A model generated the notes under the pieces. That model saw only the letters and a list, made by a program, of their open reading frames with translations. It was not told the origin of the DNA and searched no databases. Shown in pieces: positions 19,736-30,010 of a stretch of DNA of 64,000 nt (the stretch's first letter is position 1; each line of letters opens with the position of its first letter). Made by a program: the position numbers and the translations under genes. The DNA comes from Trichoplax adhaerens (Eukaryota; Placozoa; Uniplacotomia; Trichoplacea; Trichoplacidae). Location: positions 113,210-177,209 of the forward strand of contig NW_002060979.1 in NCBI RefSeq assembly GCF_000150275.1, written 5' to 3'.

Positions 19736-22700
19736 TTATTGCTGGTATGACTGGTACGATGGGGGAGGATTCGGCTTTACATGATTCATCCTCATATATG
19801 ATAAAACTTGATCTGGTATCTCAGCCAATACTTCCTTAGCGAGCTGAACAGAACTCAAGGTTGTTACTGCACCATTTACTAAAAACTTTGAAAATGGTAC
19901 AAACTGCAAGCCAAAATAGATAATAACAGTTAATTCTAGTAAGTAGTATTCTTCCTCTAAGGCGCTTTCTTTCCTCCATACTTCACTGAACAGCGTGGAA
20001 AATAACTACTAGACAAAAATCTACCTGAACTATGTCGCGGACTGCAGCTCTTCCTCTAGACAACAGCGGCTCATCATCGGCGTCTAAAACATCCATGGCT
20101 AAAACGCAAGGCAATACCAAGTTTGTTAACTGAGCCATAAGTTTAAAGGTAGTTATTTGCTCAGCTCAACGGCAACTCATTGTGCTGAAAGCTAAATTAC
20201 GTCTATGCACATTTTTCACTCAATACCTGCAAAATCAGCATTTCCGATACCAACAATTATGATCGATAAGGGTAAATAGGAAGCCTAAAATGGATGAATG
20301 AAGAATAAAATTGTATATACGTGTACATGTTCTATAATATCTCTAATTTGTTATAGGTTAGCTTACATTAACGATGGCTTCTTTGGTTTGCACCATATCT
20401 GATATGACGCCATCAGTTAGCATAAGTAGAACACAATAGCTATAATGTACGATATTAAAATAAACGAGTTACTTCTTCATCATATATTTTCTGAATTCAT
20501 TTTGAAAGCTCAAAGTAACCCCCAAATTTTAGTAGTATCAACATTATCTATATGTAGATATACTGTAGAAACTCGTACTTACCTACTGCCAGGGTTTTGA
20601 TGACTAGTAGCTGCAAATCTAAAGAAGACAATCTCCCGATTACTTTGCGGAAAAACAGTTATAATAGATACTTTCAAATCTAGCCTTATCTATACATACC
20701 GAGCAACGTGATTAATTATTGGGGCAAAATTGGTAGGCCCTAATGACAATCAGAAGATCCTCTTGTAATTATTTATAGTAATCCAAAAGTTATAATGCGT
20801 TAACAAGGTAGTTCACAAATTTTTAACGTGACTCACCATAGAGCTGAACCGAATTTATACTCATTAAGTAAGCGTTTAAAACACCATCAACGGTCGAACA
20901 ATATGGGTTATCTGGAGTACCATTCTGTTAAGACAAATATAAAGCACGTTAATAATATTAACATGGTCTTAAATTCATAATTGTATTCAATTTTAAAATT
21001 ACCAAGTAAAATTCGTGTGATACTACTCCATTCGGTAAACGTGCTCCAAATCCAAGAGCTGGAAACATTTTGTCACTATCGATTAAATTTATCTCGTTGA
21101 GCAATAGTTACGTATTATCACTTTCAATAAAGCTCATACTAGACGCATTTTAGCATACAGTAAACTCTAAGCTCACGTGTCATATTCCTGACAAACTTCA
21201 CCAACAGCTTTTAAAGCTTTCATATATAAATTTTCTTGACCAGGAACATTGTAATGAAGTGAATTTGCTCTCCTTGGCTCTCCTGAGTAATTTAACAATA
21301 CAGTATTAATGATCATATTGCTGAACATGGAGGAAATTTTTACAGCTTACTAATGTTAGTGTTTACTTTATAGAATATTACAAAATCTTGTGACAAACCG
21401 TTTGAAGCCGTAAAATCGATGCCAACTGTAAAATTAACTTGCATCCTGTAAAGATTGTTGGATTGATTTTAGTAGCAACATCAAGATACAACAATCTATC
21501 TCATCGATCGATAACGCAATACTTTTCTATTCATTATATCAAAGGGATATAATTAATTTATTGGTAATACCCACCCGCCACGAATGAAATCTAAATACGA
21601 CGGCTGTTCTAAGATCTCTAACTTTGTAATTTGGATCTAGTGGGTGGTAGAGAAAGTATCACAAAGCAGAATTTAGGTTTAAACATGTGTACTCTCCTAC
21701 TAGTTCTTAATTCAGCCGTGGCGTCTGGATCAATCAGTAAAAAATAATTACTTCGCCGGAATTTTTATACTTTTTCTTCTTTTCTTTCTTCTTAGGGTTG
21801 ATGCACTAAATAAAATTTTTGTTTACAGACAAATGCGTGTCAGTAGAACTATTTTCAAGTATCTGGTAAACAATGATCGGTTGGATAGTGATCATTTCTT
21901 TAACAAGAAATTACACATACCTCGAAAGATACTGGAAAATTCTGATGCCGGTGTTCTTGCAAAACGATATAGCATATACCAATCAGATCATGGCTAACAG
22001 AATAGTAATAAAATATGATTTTTTCGTATTATAATCGGTCAAACAGAAAATTAAAAATTTACATAGTTGTGGCTACCTGCCGTCACTATCCCAGTCGTAG
22101 CATTCAATTTTGAGAGACCTAATATTATATAAGATCATTACAGCCAAAGTTCTGTTTAAATAATAAACTTATGAAATGTTCTAATATCGAAATTAAAATT
22201 TAACATTGAACATCTTGGTGGTTCAAGTATAGCAAATATCTTTTTTCCGAGCCGATTTTAAATAGATGGGCATATTTATGATCGACATGAACCGTTATCA
22301 ATTTACTTTCGAGCTTTTATACTCTAGTGTGAATACAGTAAAATTTCGGTACCGATTTTAAATAGATGGGGGCATATTTACGATCGACCTGAACCGCTAT
22401 CAATTTACTTTCGAGCTTTAATACTCTAGTGTGAATACAGTAAAATTTCTTTGGACCATATTATATAAGAATGTATAACATAATTCACAATAATGAGTAA
22501 TACCTGGTATAGTCCGCATTACATAATTTCTTGGCACTGATCGTAAACTTTTTCCAGGAAGGATTTAATGTATTCTTAATTATTTCGGTTTTGTGTACAG
22601 CAACGTAGCTAATTTCATAATTTGGTAATATTGAATGGTTTAAAACGATTGACTTTAAAGTTTACGTAAATAACCATGAAGAGTTAACATTTAAAACTTT

Positions 22701-25700
22701 AAAAGTAGTCGTTGTATTATACCTGCCATCAGCATTCATTCGATGTATTACCAAGAATGGATCTGATTTACCAAATAAATCCTTCTTGTCTAAATGCTTT
22801 CCACGAAATTCAATCGTTACCAGATCCTACAACGTAGTCGTGGATTTATTTCACTTTAGTAACTTTAAGATATCTGCAATAGACTGATAGAGTACAACTA
22901 CCGACGTCATTGGGAATTGATTTACATCACCACAGATTAACTTACATTACAAGGATTAACTTCTTCAGCCGTTACTATTAAGGTATTGATAGAATTAAGG
23001 CAAGAATAAATTTAAACAAAAAGGAATATAATCATCAATACAGCATTTGTCAATAGGAGGAGTAGGGTTGCGAACACGTCGATCATATACCTGTAATAGT
23101 ACTCTTTTTACTTTTTGGGGTGGCCCTATTGGAAGAAAGTTTGAAGGATTTAATAAATATCTTATTTAGTCTAATTGTCTTATTATCAAAGAATATTTTG
23201 GTAACTGGTTGCAAAATTGATTGCTCAATTTGTGATTTCGATCTTACTCTAAAGGTTTTTCTATCTTTCCACCATTAGTAAGAATTTCCGCAAGTGTACA
23301 GTCAAGGCGACCAAGAAAGTCCTAATGAATTCGTCAAATTGTAATAGTTGGTATTGACAAATCGGGAAAGATACGAAAGGTATTAATTATTGAGATATAC
23401 GTAAGTATTGTTGACAATATGTATACTTATTTGGAATCAATTAGGATCAGCTATCAATAAAAATAGTACTAACATGTCTATCAAGTTTGGCAGAGGCGGA
23501 ATCCACGTCATAGCTAAAATTTTATTTTGGAACGCATAAAAAGAAAATTAATACCTGTGACGATAGCAGCCTCCAAGAGTACAATTTGTTGAATAATTAG
23601 TCAAGTTATAAAAGTATGTTTTGTGTATAGATATATTATAAATATGTGCTAACGATTGTAGCTGTTAAATATACAATTGCTGTGTTTATGAACACATTTT
23701 GTAGTCAATTTGCTGGATCAATGAGGGTAATGGATATTTATTTTATATTATCTCCTTGTGACACGGCCGAAGTCGCGACAATACCAGAAATTGTTGTACT
23801 TGTTTAATTCTTCAACGCTGCATATTATTGCATTGATTCATGACATCATTTGTGGATGTCTCTTAGTTGATACTTACATCTCGAAACGAAGTCTTTGGCA
23901 TTCTTCAAATAGGTATGGCATTACAAAGGATTTGACGAAACTCGGGTTCAGGCTATCTTTGATACTTTCTGTCCTACCAAGCTATACGATTCAATCAATT
24001 CAAAAGAGAAATGATGCAGAAGTATTATCAGGACATTAGTCAATATCTAAAGTTCTATTGATGGAAAAGGTAGATAGTCTATTCCTACCTCTCTGTATCG
24101 TTGATTTATATCTTGCACATAGAGTACAGCCACTGTAATGAACAACAATACTCATGAGCAAAATCATTTCAACTCTCAGTATGACATGAATAATTCACGA
24201 TCATAGTTAGTGTAGCTTCAAGCTAAAGCTGGTAATAAAGTGATTGTTATTGTAACTGAGATAGTTGTATGGTCTATAGTAGCCTTCAATCTATCGTATT
24301 GCATGAGTAGACTTGAAGAGTTAGAATGCAATTTTTTTTGCCAATTCTCGAATGATGTACTGATACATGATATCCAGCATTGCAGAGACTGTACGTTATC
24401 TCATTACACATAAAATCACCTCCGATTATGAATAAAATTAATGATATTTCAATTCTTGGTGTTACATTTTGTGTTTCAGACTATAAGCAAGTTAGCGTTA
24501 ACAATTTAATCTGTAAAGTAACTGCAAATGTATGTGACTACATGTAATGGAATTTCAACTTTGTGAAGTACTGTACTATTAATCCAGCTCACTTCTGAGT
24601 CTATTGTAACAAAGTAAAGATCTGGCTATCTTTGTTATCCTATATGACTTACTTGGATCGGATTTGGAAAAGACATCTTTGTCCATTAAATTTCTGATTA
24701 CCGAAAGAATGAAAAAGCAATAGTTTCTCATGAATGGCTATTGGCATGACTCAGAATAAATGATGTTTAAGTTTACATGTTATCCAGCAATATTAAAGAT
24801 ACCCAGTGGGTAAGATAAACTACGCATTATACTGTAAAGCTTGCATGAATGATGGAGTAACTTATTCTCTATCATAACAGTAGCTAAGCATAGAATAGAC
24901 AACAGAGATGTACCCATTATTCCACTAAGAAAGTCCTATCTAGGCATTTACTGAACATTTCGATTATATTAGCAAATTAGCATTTGCGGACTACGTCATA
25001 GAGAAATGGATATGGGTATGTTCAATGAATCCATGTTATGTACAACAGTGTATTAACAGTAAAATGACATCCGGAAAGTTGATTGAGTGAGAATGGATTA
25101 GTTTACTTTGGCTTCGACATGATCCAATGGAGGCGATCAGAGTAGAACAGTGATCAAAAGCCAATAATCCATTCCCATTCTCCTTAAGCTTATGGGAATG
25201 CTAGAGTAATAGATTCTGCTAAGTAAAGTATTGACAAAAGCAGTGAGTAAAGAAAGATCCATGTTGTTTGTTAGCACACTGGTAGATCATGCTGGTTTGG
25301 ATATAAATGCAAATGCCAACGTTGCCCAAACTTACATCCATTTCGATACAACTGGAAACTTGAATGCAGTAGCAGTGAGATTATGACACCTACTAATTCA
25401 TCCCAATACCCGGATACCTCTTCCTTCTCGAGTGAAACACTATTTTCTACTTGTTGTTGTGGATATCGTTGTAGAGTAGGTAATCCTGTACTTGACTAGC
25501 ACGACTACACTTATTTGGCTACTTGTTATTGTTTGTATTCAACAGCAATCATGATCATTCATTGTAATGGAACGTCGTTATGGGTGCAGTCTACACCGTC
25601 TTATTTCCTACTAGCGTTATCGAGTCTTAAACACAAGATAATTCAACTTTGCTATGATTGATATTACCCATGGAATCAGCCATAACAGCTGGAAGACATA

Positions 25701-25885
25701 ATATGATTTTTTGGATACAAGACCAAATTGAATGACTGAAGGAAAATCATTCATCATCGACATTGCAATACAGCAACAACACTAATGGTAGTCATCATTT
25801 CGTTTGATGTAACTTACCTGCACGCTACATTGATAGTCACCTCCGATGCAGGCACTGCCGTTGATAACGGTATACTTGCTGCCAT
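19736..25885 (-). CDS. Copine C (complete, 24 coding exons, 545 aa)
   Basis: Copine paralogue with the same 24-exon plan and phases as copine B. Exons in transcript order: 25818-25885, 24653-24693, 24089-24132, 23878-23981, 23474-23513, 23248-23321, 23091-23125, 22946-22974, 22723-22826, 22504-22608, 22077-22118, 21921-21993, 21752-21805, 21575-21636, 21399-21445, 21177-21282, 21003-21075, 20837-20924, 20700-20739, 20583-20618, 20367-20439, 20227-20284, 20025-20098, 19736-19903; sum 1638 nt. Start MAASIPLSTAVPASEV leads into the first C2 strand TINVAC. C2A has MDKDVFSKSDP and YDVDSASAKLDRH; C2B has [12 protein letters not shown] and YDWDSDGSHDLIG, so the calcium ligands are kept. The MIDAS reads GIDFTASNG (D302). 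The C-terminus ends NPPPSYQSYQQ, and its TAA stop overlaps an AATAAA. Closest visible relative is copine D. Intron 1 is 1.1 kb. Confidence 0.95.
22252..22452. repeat. 100-bp tandem duplication in copine C intron
   Basis: Two head-to-tail copies of about 100 bp (22252-22351 and 22352-22452), both starting CCGATTTTAAATAGATGGG and ending with GTGAATACAGTAAAATTTC. Only a few differences separate them, so the duplication is recent. It lies in the intron between the exons at 22077-22118 and 22504-22608. Confidence 0.85.
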
Positions 25886-26531
25886 AATGGTTGTCCAAGG
25901 AAATAGAAAGTAAAAAATAAATCGAAGCAGCACCAAAATGGTTTCTACCCGTTGGGAAAGGTAAAGCAATCTGGCGAGGAGACTTGGGCGTGACCACCTT
26001 TGTTTTGATTTCTTTTTATGAAAGGGAGAAAAATGCATGGTAACTGTATGGAAGCGATGCCTTGAGTGGGTAGTTGAGTGTCTCTACTGGCGTTGCATTG
26101 ACCAAAGTTACCTGGGACTACGGTACAGTACACTAGTACAGTACTGAGTTTACTGGGCACCGAGCTGAAGTGCGTACCATATTGCGTATTTTACATACTT
26201 TGAGGGAATGAAGGAATTACGCAGGCGCATGCCGGCAGAAGCTGAAGTGCGCATCCGCGTTCCGTTCCATTCGGTAGTTGACTCGGTACCTCTTTTTCCT
26301 ACAGTGTACAGTGCATTCTGTACTGAAGTACTGTAAAGGGTGCGTGGGACTACAGTACTCAGACTGAAAGATTTTCTCCTCGGTTTCCTGCTGTACAGTA
26401 CTCTACGAGTGTACGTACTGTAGACACTACAGTATCGACTGGTAGACGCGTGCGCAAATAGCATCGTGCAATGGTATCATATCAGAATGAAAAAAATGCG
26501 TCATATTCCATTTTGTCCATCAAACCATAGC
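25886..26531. promoter_or_regulatory. Copine C upstream region, GC-richer and dense in TACTGTA/TACAGTA
   Basis: Directly upstream of the copine C start codon, so promoter and 5' leader are expected here. From about 26100 to 26460 the base composition is visibly richer in G+C than the surroundings. The short palindrome-like word GTACAGTAC or TACTGTA occurs many times (about 26122-26145, 26306-26332, 26391-26436). Minus-strand open frames 25945-26160 and 26150-26464 cross it but look like chance products of the higher GC. The regulatory role is inference. Confidence 0.35.
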
Positions 26532-27608
26532 AACTATAATTCATGTAATGCATTATGGCCGTAGGATACCTCCATGGCTCCATCCAATTATAAAATGCTA
26601 AAATCAATGCTGATGAAATTATCTTAGGCCTGCTTGGTTAACCATCCAATGTCATATTTTTCCAATGATACAAAAATTTTTCAATCTATCAACATACATG
26701 TAATGTACACGTATCTTATAGACATGCAAATATCCGTGTCTATTTAGTTAACTATAATTCATGCTATGTATTATGGCCGTAAGATACCTCCATGGCTCCA
26801 TCCAATTATAAAATGCTAAAATCAATGCTGATGAAATTATCTTAGGCCTGCTTGGTTTCCAATGTCATATTTTTCCAATGATACAAAAATTTTTCAATCT
26901 ATCAACATACATGTAATGTACACGTATCTTATAGACATGCAAATATCCGTGTCTATTTAGTTAACTATAATTCATGCAATGTATTATGGCCGTAAGATAC
27001 CTCCATGGCTCCATCCAATTATAAAATGCTAAAATCAATGCTGATGAAATTATCTTAGGCCTGCTTGGTTTCCAATGTCATATTTTTCCAATGATACAAA
27101 AATTTTTCAATCTATCAACATACATGTAATGTACACGTATCTTATAGACATGCAAATATCCGTGTCTATTTGGTTAACTATAATTCATGCAATGTATTAT
27201 GGCCGTAGGATACCTCCATGGCTCCATCCAATTATAAAATGCTAAAATCAATGTTGATGAAATTATCTCAGGCCTGCTTGGTTAACCATCCAATGTCATA
27301 TTTTTCCAAGGATACAAAAATTTTTCAATCTATCAACATACATGTAATGTACACGTATCTTATAGACATGCAAATATCCGTGTCTATTTAGTTAACTATA
27401 ATTCATGCAATGCATTATGGCCGTAAGATACCTCCATGGCTCCATCCAATTATAAAATACTAAAATCAATGTTGATGAAATTATCTCAGGCCTGCTGGTT
27501 TTCAATGTCATATTTTTCCAATGATGCAAAATTTTTTCAATAGATGAACATACATGTCATGTACACGTATCTTATAGACATGCAAATATCCATGCATCTA
27601 CTGTATAT
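26532..27608. repeat. Tandem satellite, five copies of about 213-219 bp
   Basis: Five head-to-tail units start at 26532, 26751, 26964, 27177 and 27395 (spacing 219, 213, 213, 218). Each begins ACTATAATTCATG, contains CCTCCATGGCTCCATCC and CAGGCCTGCTTGG-like sequence, and ends near CAAATATCCGTGTCTATTT. Units are nearly identical; the length difference comes mostly from a TAACCATCC insertion in units 1 and 4. The fifth unit is the most diverged and loses identity near 27590. No open frame runs through the units. It lies between copine C and the methyltransferase. Confidence 0.93.
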
Positions 27609-28192
27609 TTAGTTATTGTTACAATTCTACATCAACCAGCTCTCAGCAAGAATCCCTTTCTCCCTTGCATCATTTTCTATCGTCTTGTTCTTTATCATAA
27701 ACTACAGTACTGTACTATGGCCGCAACAGTTCTTAACATTAAATTATGCAGACTAGAAAGAAATGCTATCTCTTCATCATGTAGTTTTTTCTGCCATAAA
27801 CATTTCCTAAATTGCTACTAACATGACGTTACATCTATCCATGAATAAAAGTACGAATAAACCAAGCTATCAGCCTGATGATCGATAGTACACGTACTTA
27901 CAGCGAATAAAGTCAACGCTGTTGGTTCAATATTGTGGTTCAACATTAATACGGTGCCGTATTAATGTTGTGTCCGTACATGACTAGCCATGCTACGTAG
28001 TGATAGTTTAGCATCTTTCTGCCTTTCAAAAAACACACAATGAATTGAACAAGAAGGAATACCAACAGTCTAATTTTAATGGGCGTTTCCAGTACAGTTT
28101 ATCATCATCAGTTTCATTTTATTCTTGGTAACGCAATCTATTGCTCATTTAGATATCATAAGCAAGATAATAATAAGGTAGCACAGTCTAGT
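27609..28192. other. Spacer left of the O-methyltransferase
   Basis: Contains the methyltransferase 3' untranslated region (just below 28193) and a near-perfect palindrome at 27941-27970, listed separately. No gene recognised. Confidence 0.45.
27941..27970. repeat. Inverted repeat, 14-bp perfect arms, 2-nt centre
   Basis: CAACATTAATACGG, then TG, then the exact complement CCGTATTAATGTTG. Could extrude a cruciform or fold as RNA. It lies 223 bp from the methyltransferase stop codon, in the direction of its 3' end. Function unknown. Confidence 0.85.
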
Positions 28193-30010
28193 CTATTTTT
28201 TTCGAACCAAAGTTACACCATCTGCTACGGTTAACATGACAAATTCAACACGTTCATCGTCTTTGATGATACTATTTAATTGACGAACCATTGTAGTATC
28301 GGCATCGTTAATAGACTCATCGGCTACATAACCTCGCCATAGCGTGTTGTCGATAGCAATCATCCCATCTTTTCTTAATAACTGCAGTGATTTTTCGTAG
28401 TAGTCAACATAATTGGTTTTATCTGCATCGATAAATATGAAATCGAAGGTACCAGATTCATTATCGCCAAGCAATTGGTCCATGCTTTCAACAGCTGGTC
28501 CAAGTCTTATATCGATTTTACCATCAACACCAGCTTCCTTCCAAAACGGTCTGCCAATATCAACAAATTCCTTGCTGATGTCTAAGCCAATTACTTTACC
28601 ATCACTAGGCAAAGCAAGAGCCATTCCAAGTGTAGTGTATCCAGTAAACACACCTAAATTGTAAAGTAATCAAGCGAAAGCTATTATATTCACCTGAAAA
28701 TATATGCTTGCCTGTCAATAAAGCACAATATTCATTGCCTACAAAATGTGATATACTGGTATTTTTCATGCCATTGAGCAAAGCTTTGAAATCACCGTCA
28801 TTATACTAGGATATTAATAGTTATCATCAAATACTACAACATCATGATGCTGTAGAAGGAAGCTTATTGTAGTAGGAATATTTGGCAAGGGATATTAACT
28901 TGTATTAAATGGAGACTATATTATACTTAGTGTAGTCTCGATAGACTCACTACGCCAATGACATTAATCGTAAATAATGAGCATCTAATAGTCACAATTT
29001 TAGACAAGTATGTTATTTTAGGATGTTAGCAAGCAAACTTCAAGCAATTTCAAGGTATTTTTCATGCCATTGAGCAAAGCTTTGAAATCACCGTCATTAT
29101 ACTAGGATATTAATAGTCATCATCAAATACTACAGCATCATGATGCTGTAGCAGGAAGCTTATTGTAGTAGGAATATCTGGCAAGGGATATTAACTTGTA
29201 TTAAATGGAGACTATATTATACTTAGTGTAGTCTCGATTACACCTGTCGAATAACGTTAATCGCAAATAATGAGCATCTAATAGAGACTATATTATACTT
29301 AGTGTAGTCTCGATAGACTCACTACGCCAATGACATTAATCGCAAATAATGAGCATCTAATAGAGACTATATTATACTTACTGTAGTGTAGTCTCGATAG
29401 ACTCACTACGCCAATGACATTAATCGTAAATAATGAGCATCTAATTGTCACAATTTTAGACAAGTATGTTATTTTAGGATGTTAGCAAGCAAACTTCAAG
29501 CAATTTCAAGCCTATCTTCACAACTAAACAATTTAACCTAAACTACAGCCATTAAGATAGTTATTGTAGCATGCGGCATTAAAGATGAAAGGATAGTAAA
29601 ATTATCCAAGGTATTTTTATTCTAATGCGTTGATAAGCAATCCCTTTGCAAAACATGTAAAATACGAGTATCCTACATAACAGCGTTATTGAACTATGCA
29701 GATATAAGTTATTAAGCGAATATGTGCTCCAAAGTAAGTCATTGGAAACTTTACTGCTTTTAACTTGCAAAATATAATCTATGAAGTAATGCAAGTATTC
29801 TTTACCGACTTCTAAAACCTTCTTTGCATGAATCAATTGCAATAAAAACTGCATCATGGAAACTTCATCTGATGTTGCAGCCATGATTGCCTCTGGATGG
29901 CCAGCTGATTTGTCACATAAGCGTTGCAACACCGGATGCTTTCGGAAGCCATACTTCAATACATACTGATAAATTGGAGATTCAGTCGGAAAACCAATAG
30001 GCCTCCCCAT
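28193..30010 (-). CDS. SAM-dependent O-methyltransferase, caffeoyl-CoA/COMT-domain type (221 aa)
   Basis: Two exons: 29806-30010 and 28193-28653, joined in phase 1 to give 221 residues. By family it transfers a methyl group from S-adenosylmethionine to a hydroxyl of a small (often catechol-like) substrate, using a divalent metal. Visible features: N-terminal MGRPIGFPTESPIYQYV; SAM-binding motif I VLEVGVFTGYTTLG, which spans the splice; the acidic end of the next strand KVIGLDIS; metal-binding DADK at about 144-147 after FDFIFI; then AIDNTLWRG near 169-176. No N-terminal membrane segment is seen, unlike vertebrate COMTD1, so a soluble enzyme is likely. Length fits the family. The natural substrate cannot be told from sequence. 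The 1.15-kb intron is filled with tandem repeats. Confidence 0.92.
28654..29805. repeat. Nested tandem repeats in the methyltransferase intron
   Basis: A block of about 290 bp starting GTATTTTTCATGCCATTGAG occurs at about 28759 and again at 29055. Inside it, a unit of about 80 bp beginning GAGACTATATTATACTTAG and ending AATAATGAGCATCTAATAG occurs once in the first block (28912-28991) and three times in the second (about 29206-29445). Both blocks end with the same tail ACAATTTTAGACAAGTATG through CAAGCAATTTCAAG. The 80-bp unit contains a 7-bp inverted repeat GAGACTA/TAGTCTC. This records duplication of the large block, then local amplification of the small unit. Confidence 0.88.

Noticed and set aside
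26150-26464. 104-codon open frame on the minus strand
   Set aside because: Basic, Ser/Thr/Arg-rich, no family motif, and set in a GC-richer block where stop codons are rarer. Overlaps the likely copine C promoter.
26532-27608. CRISPR array
   Set aside because: Repeats are long, directly adjacent and without unique spacers, in a eukaryotic gene context. This is an ordinary satellite.
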